The notes under the pieces are model-generated. The model saw only the letters and a program-made list of their open reading frames with translations, searched no databases and was not told where the DNA came from. Shown piece after piece: positions 1 to 6,597 of a DNA stretch of 10,101 nucleotides. The position numbers and the translations under genes are program-made. Numbering within the stretch: position 1 is the first letter of the stretch; each line of letters begins with the position of its first letter. Source of the stretch: Clostridia bacterium. GTDB lineage: Bacteria; Bacillota; Clostridia; TANB77; CAG-508. The stretch spans positions 1 through 10,101 of the forward strand of contig JAAVZQ010000131.1 in NCBI GenBank assembly GCA_022791735.1, in the 5' to 3' direction.

Positions 1-113
1 AACCATAATTCATAAACTTTTATATTTGACTCGTTATTTTTATCAATTCTTCTTTTAGTTCGTAAAGCAAGTTTTGATACTGAACTAATTGTATGACCTA
101 AATCAAATCCCAC
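1..113 (-). CDS. Unrecognised protein, 5' part only (runs off the window)
   Basis: An open frame of about 37 codons begins with GTG at 113-111 and stays open to the window edge. The N-terminus reads VGFDLGHTISSVSKLALRTK and continues with a basic stretch (residues RRIDKNNESN) and ends at YELW. It starts 32 bases after the stop of the DUF4825-like gene, so it is probably the next gene of that transcript. A nearby ATG AGA ATG in another frame stops after a few codons, so GTG is the best start, although the ribosome binding site before it (GTGAG) is weak. I do not recognise the family. The N-terminal amphipathic Ser/Lys-rich look resembles small clostridial proteins of unknown role, but that is only an impression. 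Confidence 0.4.
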   Translation of the reverse strand, partial: MGFDLGHTISSVSKLALRTKRRIDKNNESNIKVYELW

Positions 114-145
114 ATTCTCATCTCACTTTCAGATTGTAATTTGTA

Positions 146-685
146 TTATTGATAATAACCAATATTTATTAATAATGAATGTAGTTTTTCTGATGATTCA
201 CCATAATTTTTTATATTATCAATGTCAATATTACTTACTGTTACTATTCCTTTTTCAACATCATTAATTTTCCAGTGTATTTCATCAGCATTATTAATTA
301 ATGCTAATAATATTTTTGAATACATATTCATTTTTTCATTGACTTTTTCTTCATCTAACCTAATATCATTAAATTCTATTATTAAAGCATAAGGTTCTAT
401 ATCTGTTTTTAGTTCTATCGTATAATTTCCTAATTCATATATTTCAAGTCTTTCAAGCAATTTACTTACATTACTATTGTTGCCAATATATTCGGTTTTA
501 CTATTATATAAATCAAAACTGTTATTTGTTGTATCTACTGGAATATTACCCAAATTTTCTGTTTTTCCATCAAAGGTTTCTCTATCAGTAACATTTTTAT
601 AAATAGTATAGTAAATTACTCCTCCAATAGTTACCAATAAAATTAAAATCGCAACTCCTATTACTATTTTTTTCTTATTATCCAT
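146..685 (-). CDS. Membrane-anchored DUF4825-like protein
   Basis: A 179-residue protein with a short basic N-terminus (MDNKKK), one hydrophobic membrane segment at about residues 8-28, and an extracytoplasmic remainder. The section from about residue 57 (LYNSKTEYIGNNSNVSKLLE) to about 145 resembles DUF4825 domains, which carry a 'LY..KT.YIG.NS.V..LL' opening followed by a strand-rich part and a segment predicting a side-chain rich in W and N (EIHWKIND). DUF4825 domains occur in Firmicutes membrane proteins, some linked to BlaR1-type sensors; the function is unknown. The start at 685 has a good AAGGAG ribosome binding site 10 bases upstream. The gene has its own likely promoter at 726-755 and contains no CGG, so it reads through in one frame. 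Family assignment is from recall of the motif, not a search. Confidence 0.7.
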   Translation of the reverse strand: MDNKKKIVIGVAILILLVTIGGVIYYTIYKNVTDRETFDGKTENLGNIPVDTTNNSFDLYNSKTEYIGNNSNVSKLLERLEIYELGNYTIELKTDIEPYALIIEFNDIRLDEEKVNEKMNMYSKILLALINNADEIHWKINDVEKGIVTVSNIDIDNIKNYGESSEKLHSLLINIGYYQ

Positions 686-725
686 AAAATAACATCTCCT
701 TTACAAATTACTATATTGTGTTTTG

Positions 726-755
726 ATTATATCATAAAGAGCAAGTAAACTTCAA
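726..755 (-). promoter_or_regulatory. Likely sigma-A-type promoter of the DUF4825-like gene
   Basis: On the minus strand TTGAAG (755-750) is followed after 18 bases by a perfect TATAAT (731-726), 40 bases before the start codon at 685. The -35 box lies in the loop of the inverted repeat at 738-771, so that repeat might be an operator or an upstream terminator. Confidence 0.6.
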
Positions 756-771
756 CTTAATTACTTGCTCT
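738..771. repeat. 11-bp inverted repeat overlapping a promoter
   Basis: AGAGCAAGTAA at 738-748 pairs perfectly with TTACTTGCTCT at 761-771 around a 12-base loop. No convincing T-run follows on either strand, so it is a weak terminator at best. Because the putative -35 box (750-755) lies in the loop and the spacer runs through the left arm, an operator role is possible. Confidence 0.5.
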
Positions 772-868
772 ACTTATTATAATTTTTTCTTATTTAGTAT
801 CAAAAACAAATTTTCACACAGCATAGCAAAAGAACAAACTAAAAATGGAATAATAATTATTTTTGCCC

Positions 869-910
869 AAAAAGCATTATCTAGTCAAAACAGACAAGAT
901 AATGCTTTTT
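869..910 (-). terminator. Terminator after spoIIP
   Basis: A 14-bp perfect stem (869-882 with 897-910) around a 14-base loop lies 17 bases beyond the spoIIP stop. The arms begin and end in A5/T5 runs, so it can act as a rho-independent terminator for spoIIP and is symmetrical enough to work on either strand. Confidence 0.75.
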
Positions 911-926
911 TAGTTGCATTGCCTAA

Positions 927-2081
927 TTATTTCATTACTTCATCAAACACCTTTGCTAGATATTTCATACTATTCATGCATTCATCCAGTGTATTTCCTG
1001 TTGCACCGACTTCTATAATTGTTGCTGCACTAGTCAAATTTTGATTGTATCTCGAATCCCTTATAATTATAGGTCTAAATAAGCCGAGGATATAACTCAT
1101 TTGCCTTTTTTTGCACTTTTACTGCAAAACTAAAATTTTCTCTCCAATTTGGATGAGTAAGTCCTCCACCATCAGAGCCCACAACAAACATAAGTTGTGC
1201 ACATTTATCCTCTCCAATTTGTACACTTGGACCATACTGATTTGTACTTCCGAACTGCATCTCTATGTAAATCTATTGCAATTTCTCCATCTTGATTTTC
1301 TTTTAATATCTTTGATAATGTCACATAAGACCTATCATACGAGCCATTGTACGACGGATAATCATGGTAAGTTTTATCATGAATTACTGTTTTGCCATAT
1401 TGTTTTAAGCATTCCTCTAATTCATCTCCGTACTTTTGCAACTGTATAGCTTAAATCTGTTGTCCTATATGCCCCTGTCATTTCATACGAATATTTATCA
1501 CTAGAAGTATAGCTTTCACATGTATGTGTATGATATATAATTACCTTATTTTTATTTTTTATCTCATAATTTGAATTTGTAATTAAATCTTTAACATCAT
1601 ATTTAGATTGATTTTTAACTTGTATATTATTCTGTTCATCTGTAAATGAAGCCTCTATATTTTTTTCTGTTATTACTTTAGTTTCTACAGCTTCTGTTCC
1701 TTCTACCCTTTTATTCTCAGGTTCCGCTTCCTCTTGATTTTCATCTAATTCTCCATCATTTTGCCCTAGCAAAACTTCCTCATTTTCTTTATCTTCATCT
1801 AAATTATATAACATAGCAAGCTGGGTATCTAAAATTTTAGAACGACTACTTACTTCCTTTCTCGGCTTTTTTGGTTTTTCTTCCTTTTCTGATATAAGTG
1901 GTATTTCTGTATCAATATAGTATAAAAATGAAGAATCCTCTTCAGCACTTGCCTCATCTACATCTTTTAATTTATCTTTTCCTTTTACCAATATTATGCC
2001 AGATACAATTATAATAATTATGAAAGCTAAAATAATAGCCCATTTTATAATATCTCTAATATTTATAACCGCAATATTCAT
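927..2081 (-). CDS. spoIIP: Stage II sporulation protein P, with three CGG +1 shifts
   Basis: SpoIIP is the membrane-anchored peptidoglycan amidase/endopeptidase that works with SpoIID and SpoIIM in septal wall thinning and engulfment of the forespore. The protein has one membrane segment (about residues 12-33), an acidic low-complexity linker (about 40-165), then the catalytic domain beginning KVIIYHTHTCESY (His184, His186, Glu189 by my count) and continuing with IDLHRDA (His272). In one frame it would stop after codon 219. Skipping C at in-frame CGG codons at 1430, 1252 and 1086 gives Gly218, Gly277 and Gly332 and restores the whole domain, including the conserved YPGLFRP and the final IIEVGATGNTLDE block. 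The repaired length is 383 aa, normal for the family. The start ATG at 2081 follows AAGGAG. A sigma-E-like promoter is suggested at 2102-2131. Without the shifts the second catalytic region would be lost. Confidence 0.9.
1083..1086 (-). other. CGG +1 shift site (CGGC), spoIIP Gly332
   Basis: Frame reads CCT CGG CTT ATT TAG and stops. Skipping C1086 gives CCT GGC TTA TTT AGA, that is YPGLFRP, the expected SpoIIP motif. This is the only CGGC site in the window. Confidence 0.85.
1249..1252 (-). other. CGG +1 shift site (CGGA), spoIIP Gly277
   Basis: GTT CGG AAG in the incoming frame; skipping C1252 gives GTT GGA AGT ACA AAT CAG, continuing DLHRDAV into GSTNQYGPSVQIGED and the rest of the amidase domain. 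Confidence 0.88.
1427..1430 (-). other. CGG +1 shift site (CGGA), spoIIP Gly218
   Basis: GTA CGG AGA TGA stops at once; skipping C1430 gives GTA GGA GAT GAA TTA GAG, joining SYTVAKV to GDELEECLKQYGK. Confidence 0.88.
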
Positions 2082-2101
2082 ACTAACTCCTTATCCATTT
2101 A

Positions 2102-2131
2102 AGGATATGCTTTCATGGACGAAATTATGAA
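2102..2131 (-). promoter_or_regulatory. Possible sigma-E-like promoter of spoIIP
   Basis: TTCATAAT (2131-2124) and CATATCCT (2109-2102) are separated by 14 bases and each match about six of eight positions of the B. subtilis sigma-E boxes as I remember them. The spacing to the start codon at 2081 leaves a short leader of roughly 13 bases. This is in keeping with mother-cell expression of spoIIP but is only a match by eye in AT-rich DNA. Confidence 0.3.
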
Positions 2132-2155
2132 TATATATGAAAAATTGAACGTTAA

Positions 2156-2172
2156 CGAAATCAAAGATTTCG
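2156..2172. repeat. Small hairpin upstream of spoIIP
   Basis: CGAAATC-AAA-GATTTCG is a perfect 7-bp stem with a 3-base loop, located 31 bases past the stop of the zinc-ribbon gene. On the minus strand a short T5 run follows about 11 bases later, so it could be a weak terminator separating that gene from spoIIP. Confidence 0.35.
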
Positions 2173-2203
2173 AGGCATCCACATGTGCATTTAATATATT
2201 TTC

Positions 2204-2551
2204 TTATTCTTTTGTCACATCCAAACTTTTTGAACAATATGGACAATACATCATAAATATGTTCATATACCAGATATGCCTTCCGCAATTATGGCAACGG
2301 CACATTACAAAATTAATTATTATCTCTAATAAAGCTAATATTCCTACTATAATATAGCATACTACCTTCCACATTGGCATTTCTACTGTGCCATTACTAG
2401 TACCAACATAACTCATTAATTTATTAGCACTATTTAGTGTACCTGTTTCACCATCTGGTACACTATTTACTATTAATATCATTATCAAAGCAATTATTAC
2501 TATAGCTGCACAAATTATCGCTCCTTTTCTTGCATTATTTGTAGCCTTCAT
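2204..2551 (-). CDS. Small membrane protein with C-terminal zinc ribbon
   Basis: A 115-residue protein with two hydrophobic segments (about residues 11-28 and 62-83) and a C-terminal cysteine cluster: C86-H-N-C89 and C103-P-Y-C106 in CHNCGRHIWYMNIFMMYCPYC, the pattern of a rubredoxin-like or zinc-ribbon metal knuckle facing the cytoplasm if both segments span the membrane. I do not recognise a named family. The start at 2551 follows GGAGG, 18 bases after the stop of the 240-aa gene, so the two are probably cotranscribed. It contains TGC GGA (Cys-Gly) in frame: the CGGA string here is out of frame and no shift is needed, a useful control for the CGG rule. Confidence 0.75.
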   Translation of the reverse strand: MKATNNARKGAIICAAIVIIALIMILIVNSVPDGETGTLNSANKLMSYVGTSNGTVEMPMWKVVCYIIVGILALLEIIINFVMCRCHNCGRHIWYMNIFMMYCPYCSKSLDVTKE

Positions 2552-2568
2552 TTTATTCCTCCAATATT

Positions 2569-3292
2569 TTATCTTTCTTCTCCTGAATTCTCTTGTGCAT
2601 TTTCTTCTTTTATCCTTACTTGTTCTTTAAAAACCTCCGCAAAACTAGCAAAATACTCTTCTACCTCTTCAACAGTAGACTGTTCACTAACAGGCATGCG
2701 TAAAGCTACCATTTGTTTCGGATATATTCCGCCAATTATAACCTACTATTGTATGTCTTTTCTCAAATTCAGCCAATCTTTGGTCCACTTGAACATCTGG
2801 TGGTATATTACTTTCTGGCATAACTTGCCTTACAAAATCATAACTAATTTTTCCTACACGTAATGAATATTCTATATCTCCAAACACACATGGTTGCACA
2901 AACCAAATCGCTTTTCCCCCTATATGCTCTCCATTTTGTCCCTTCCTTGCTTCTAAATCAAATAACCAATCTTTATTTTCATCAGATAATGTATCAAAAT
3001 TAATCATTATCCAAGCATATCCCTTACCTACATCATCAAATGTCGGTTCTTTTGCTCCAATCTGCATATTTCTTATAGCAATATCTTCTCTTTCTACTGG
3101 CTTTTCTCCTTCTTGTAAAACATTCTTCTTATTAGCACTACTCATTACTGTTTCTATTCCTTTTCGTAAAAATATATTACACGCTTTTTGTAATGGCAAT
3201 TCAATAACTTTAGCTATAACTTCTTGTGCATTTTCTTTCCCTAATAAATTAGTTCCAACTTCTGTTATCGGTTCAACTTCTTTAATTAGCAT
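2569..3292 (-). CDS. Unrecognised 240-aa protein, with one CGG +1 shift
   Basis: A soluble-looking protein with no signal peptide or clear membrane segment. It opens MLIKEVEPITEVGTNLLGKE, has a mixed alpha/beta middle with the aromatic patches YAWIMINFDTLSDENKDWLF (about 93-112) and IWFVQPCVFGDIEYSLRVGK, and ends in an acidic/Gln-rich tail (EEVEEYFASF, then KEENAQENSGEER). I do not recognise the family. In a single frame it ends at 2687 after a tail that changes character; skipping C2731 in TGG CGG A gives YNW-GIYPKQMVALRMPVSE and a natural end at 2569, just 18 bases before the next start codon. Start ATG at 3292 follows GAGGG, 12 bases after the hydrolase stop. Position suggests a shared transcript with the hydrolase upstream and the zinc-ribbon protein downstream. 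Confidence 0.7.
2728..2731 (-). other. CGG +1 shift site (CGGA), 240-aa protein Gly188
   Basis: AAT TGG CGG AAT in the incoming frame; skipping C2731 gives TGG GGA ATA TAT CCG AAA. The shifted frame then stays open for about 53 codons to a stop at 2569 that fits the operon spacing. No family motif confirms Gly here, so support comes from frame length and the shared pattern. Confidence 0.7.
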
Positions 3293-3304
3293 TATTATCC
3301 CTCT

Positions 3305-3935
3305 TTACATATATAACTTTTTCTCATCTATGAGCATACCGTGGTTCTCCATGTCCTGGATAAAAGAATATATCATCTGGTAAAACTAAAAGCTTATCTT
3401 TAATAGAATTCATTATATCTTTTTCACTTCCGTGTTGGAAGGTCACATCTGCCATATGTCCCTTTAAAAAGAGTATCGCCTGTAAACAAAAGCTTATGCT
3501 CTTCTAAGTATAAAGAGCTTCCTCCGACATGTATGCCCTGGAGTATGAATTACTGTAAATTCTAAGTTTCCGAACATGCAATTTGTCTCCATCATCCACT
3601 CTTGCATCTGCATCTATTTCCACATTTTTCATTCCAATTAAGTAACTTAAATTTACATCTGGATTTTTTAAATTATCATATTCTGTCCTATATATTAAAA
3701 TCGTACCACCAGTTTGTTTTTTTACTTCTTCTAGCCCCGATGTATGGTCTGCATGACAATGAGTTAAATATATATATTTTACTTTTGTATCAAGCAATTC
3801 TAAAGTTTCTATTATTTTCTCTGGCTCTCCTGCTGGATCTATCACCATTGCTTCTTTTATATCTTCATCTTCAATTATATAACAATTTGTATAACTTTCA
3901 GTAGTACTCTCTATCTTCAACCTCTTTAATATCAT
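3305..3935 (-). CDS. Metallo-beta-lactamase-fold hydrolase (glyoxalase II-like), with four CGG +1 shifts
   Basis: A 208-aa member of the MBL-fold hydrolases of the YcbL/YqgX type, which use a dinuclear metal site, typically for thioester hydrolysis; this gene commonly follows rel/dtd in Clostridia. Ligands seen: THCHADH (His59, His61, Asp63, His64), His134 in TPGHTCGG, Asp153 in LLFTGDTLF, His194 in YPGHGEP. One frame reaches only the first four; the last three lie beyond successive CGG codons at 3572, 3526 and 3432. Skipping C at each restores HVGNLEFTVIHTPGHTCGGS, then RCDLPTGSEKD, all familiar for the family. A fourth CGG (3341) followed by GGT gives GEPGMLIDEKKLYM and a stop at 3305. Start at 3935 follows AAAGGGAA. 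Four shifts in 208 codons means the shift must be nearly complete for a useful yield. Confidence 0.88.
3338..3341 (-). other. Probable CGG +1 shift site (CGGT), hydrolase Gly198
   Basis: GAA CCA CGG TAT. Without a shift the protein would end PGHGEPRYAHR with a stop at 3324. With C3341 skipped it ends GEPGMLIDEKKLYM with a stop at 3305, which fits the usual 'GEPTTIGxEKK' ending better and places the stop 12 bases before the next ATG. This is the least certain of the 12 because both tails are short. Confidence 0.6.
3429..3432 (-). other. CGG +1 shift site (CGGA), hydrolase Gly168
   Basis: CCA ACA CGG AAG TGA stops at once; skipping C3432 gives ACA GGA AGT GAA AAA, that is DLPTGSEKDI, the expected 'DLPxGS' motif. 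Confidence 0.88.
3523..3526 (-). other. CGG +1 shift site (CGGA), hydrolase Gly137
   Basis: ACA TGT CGG AGG AAG in the incoming frame; skipping C3526 gives TGT GGA GGA AGC TCT, completing TPGHTCGGSSLYL after metal ligand His134. Confidence 0.88.
3569..3572 (-). other. CGG +1 shift site (CGGA), hydrolase Gly122
   Basis: CAT GTT CGG AAA in the incoming frame; skipping C3572 gives GTT GGA AAC TTA GAA TTT, leading into FTVIHTPGHT. Confidence 0.88.
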
Positions 3936-3961
3936 TTGTATATTCCCTTTCCAAATCGTAC

Positions 3962-4146
3962 AAAATTACAGCTAGATAAACCTAAGGTCCGCGCAGGGTA
4001 GTTCTATTAATAATTATCAAGATTACTCCTACACTTTAGCAAATGTTTGAGCATAGCGAATTACATTTGCTTATAGTGGTGAGGTTTTCTTGTAATTATT
4101 AATAACTACCCGTTGCAGGACAAACGATATTTGAAGCTGTAATTTT
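3962..4146. repeat. Palindromic intergenic element, copy 1 (185 bp)
   Basis: This fills the gap between rel and the hydrolase. The ends are a 12-bp perfect inverted repeat (AAAATTACAGCT, 3962-3973 with 4135-4146). Inside are GGGTAGTT (3996-4003) with AACTACCC (4104-4111), an 11-bp AT stem (4006-4016 with 4093-4103), and a 9-bp stem AGCAAATGT (4038-4046) with ACATTTGCT (4063-4071) flanked by CACT/AGTG. The whole can fold into one long hairpin. It shares architecture and end sequences (for example ACAAACG near the right end) with the copy at 6360-6585. It could be a MITE-like mobile palindrome or a structured RNA that passes through the transcript. No reading frame. Confidence 0.65.
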
Positions 4147-4157
4147 TGTGCGATTTT

Positions 4158-6345
4158 TTATTTTTTCCTATTTACCTCATATACACTATCAATCTTCCTC
4201 AAAGTTCTCATTATCTTGTTCAATTCATCTAAGCTTTCAACTTCAATTGTCATATTCGTTGTCACTATTCTATCTTTACTTACCCTAGAATTAATCAAAA
4301 TCATAGCTGCCTTAAGATTGTTCATCTCTCTTGCAATATCTGCAACTAGCCCATCTCTATCATTTGACTTAAGCTCGATATCAACTTTATAAATTTGTTT
4401 TTCCTCTTCACACCATTCAACATCAATTATCCTAGCCTCATCTTGAAATAAATCTTTTATATTTACACAGTCCTTTCTATGAACGGACACTCCTCTACCT
4501 CTTGTAATATAGCCAATTATCTCATCTCCTGGAAGTGGATTACAACATTTAGAAAACTTAACTAAGCAATTGTCTATACCTTTTACAATAATACCTGATT
4601 TATTGCTTTTCTCATGAGTTCTCTTTCTAGTAGCAAGTTCTTCTATCTTCTCCTCAATTCCTTCTTCCTCGTGCTCTTTTCTATATTCAAATAAAAGTTT
4701 AGAAATAACTTTTCCTGCTGTAATCGTACCAAAACCTATTGCAGCATACATATCATTAAGGCTTCCAAATTTGTATCTATCCATACAAGCCTCCAAATAA
4801 TTTTGCTTATATAGCTGTTCTTCATGCATACCTATTCTTTTAATTTCTCTTTGAAGCAGGTCTTTACCCTTTTCAATATTTTCTTCTCTATCTTCTCTTT
4901 TAAACCATTGAAGTATCTTATTTCTAGCACTTGAGCTTTGTACAAATTTTAGCCAATCACGGCTTGGTCCCTTTGGATTATCTGACCTAAGTATTTCAAC
5001 AATATCACCATTATTTAACTTTGTTATAATAGGCATCATCTTTCCATTGATTTTGGCTCCTGTCATCTGATTTCCTACATCAGTATGTATGTTATATGCA
5101 AAATCAATTGGGGTAGAGCCCTTTGGCAAAACTTTGATATCCCCATTTTTAGTAAATACATATACCTCATCTTCAAAAAGCTCTGTTTTTAAGGTATTTA
5201 AAAACTCTTGAGGATCTGCAACATCTTTTTGCCACTCCAATGTTTCCCTAAGCCATGAAAGTTTGTCTTCTTCTACTTTAACAGTTGTCTTTTTTGTTTT
5301 GTTTGCTTCTTTGTACGCCCAGTGTGCGGCAATACCAAATTCAGCTATTCTATGCATATCCCAAGTACGAAGCTGTACTTCAAAAGGTGTACCATTTAGT
5401 CCAATTAATGTAGTGTGGAGTGATTGGTACATATTTGCCTTTGGAAGAGCTATATAATCTTTAAACCTTCCAGGCATCGGATTGTATAAGTCATGCACAA
5501 CACCAAGTGCTGCATAACAATCCTTTACAGAATTCACTATAATTCTAAGTGCAAGCAAGTCATATACTTGGTCTAATCCAATATTATCTCTTTGCATTTT
5601 TCTATATATACTATAAATATGTTTTGCTCTTCCTGTTATTTGTGCATCTATTCTTTGAAGTTTGAGCTCTAACCTAATTTGCTCTTCTATCTTTTCAATA
5701 AACGCAATTCTTTCTTCTCTTTTCTCATCTAGACCTTCTACTATCTCTCTATATTCTTCTGGTTCTAAATACTTAAATGCCAAATCCTCTAACTCCCACT
5801 TTAAAGAATACATTCCGAAGTCTATTTGCAAGAGGAGCATATAAATCCATAGTCTCTCTTGAATTTGCTATTTGTCTTTCTCTTTTTAGGAACTTTAATG
5901 TTCTCATATTATGAAGTCTGTCTGCAAGTTTAATAAGTATTACTCTTATATCTTTTCCCATTGCAAGAAACATTTTTCTATAATTTTCTACTTGTTGTTC
6001 TTCTCTAGTTGTATATTGAAGTTTACCAAGTTTGGTAACACCATCAACCATGTCGCTAATCTCTTTACCAAACTCATTTTCTAACTCTTCTCTAGTTACA
6101 TCAGTATCCTCAACAACATCATGCAAAAGTGCAGCACAAATTGTTGCATCGTCTAAATTTATATCAGACAAAATTGCTGCAACATGCATAGGGTGTATTA
6201 TATAACTTTCGCCTGAAAGCCTCTTTTGATCATCATGTTTAGATTTTGCAAAATTATATGCTTTCAAAATTAATTTTGAATTCACTTTTTTTCTATTCTT
6301 TTTCAAAGTATTAATTACATCGTAGATTGTTATTTCTTCTTGCAT
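4158..6345 (-). CDS. rel: Bifunctional (p)ppGpp synthetase/hydrolase, with one CGG +1 shift
   Basis: Long RelA/SpoT homologue that makes and degrades the alarmone (p)ppGpp in the cytosol, on starved ribosomes. Domains by my count: HD hydrolase (about 25-170; His51, LLHDVVEDT with His75/Asp76, KLADRLHNM with Asp142); synthetase (about 235-350; GRAKHIYSIYRKM, RFKDYIALPKANMYQSLH, FEVQLRTWDMHRIAE, the RFKD form typical of bifunctional Rel); TGS (from about 392, DEVYVFTKNGDIKVLPKGST); a zinc-finger-like FSKCCNPLPGDEIIGYITRG; C-terminal ACT. In one frame only the HD half is made. Skipping C5817 in CTT CGG AAT gives ANRLGMYSLKWELEDLAFKY, a highly conserved junction, and a 728-aa protein of usual length. 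Start at 6345 follows AAAGGAG. Palindromic elements flank both sides. Confidence 0.95.
5814..5817 (-). other. CGG +1 shift site (CGGA), rel Gly177
   Basis: AGA CTT CGG AAT GTA runs about 15 codons to a stop at 5773. Skipping C5817 gives CTT GGA ATG TAT TCT. The Gly is conserved in the 'NRLGxxxxKWELEDLxFxYL' block of Rel proteins, so Gly is read, not Arg followed by a later slip. Confidence 0.93.
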
Positions 6346-6359
6346 ACTTTATCTCCTTT

Positions 6360-6585
6360 CAATTCATGGCTAATTAAACTTAAAGTTTGTGTAGGGAAGT
6401 TATCTATTATTTTTGAGTAACACCGCGTAAGCGACCAAACGAGCGAAAGCGAGTGCGAAATGGAGTAACCGACATTTTAAGCTACATAGTAGCGTACAGG
6501 TTGGAGGTTACGACACCAAGGTGTTCGAAAAAAATAATAGATAACTTTCCGCCCACAGACAAACGTTACTTAAATCCATGAATTG
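6360..6585. repeat. Palindromic intergenic element, copy 2 (226 bp)
   Basis: This fills the gap between recJ and rel. The ends are a 10-bp perfect inverted repeat (CAATTCATGG, 6360-6369 with 6576-6585). Inside is an 18-bp perfect inverted repeat (6397-6414 with 6530-6547), then AACACC/GGTGTT (6419-6424 with 6520-6525) and GTAACC/GGTTAC (6465-6470 with 6506-6511). The core (about 6421-6529) is clearly GC-richer than the surroundings and includes GCGAAAGC, a GNRA-type mini-hairpin. The left block (TTAAACTTAAAGTTTGTGTA, then GGGAAGTT) and right block (ACAGACAAACG) resemble copy 1 at 3962-4146. It ends 15 bases before the rel start codon, just outside its ribosome binding site. No reading frame. 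Confidence 0.65.
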
Positions 6586-6597
6586 TAATATATATCT

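Noticed and set aside
1111..1449. Plus-strand open frames (such as 1111-1449, 3602-3904, 7765-8079, 9287-9502)
   Set aside because: They lie opposite strong minus-strand genes, have shadow-like composition rich in Leu/Ser/Tyr, and lack ribosome binding sites or recognisable domains.
2091..2288. A separate 65-codon minus-strand gene between the zinc-ribbon gene and spoIIP
   Set aside because: It overlaps the end of the zinc-ribbon gene in another frame, has no ribosome binding site, and its sequence has no recognisable features; the region instead fits a hairpin and promoter.
3962..6585. CRISPR array or riboswitch in the two intergenic elements
   Set aside because: There are no regularly spaced direct repeats, and I could not match the folds to a known riboswitch; palindromic repeat is the most that can be supported.
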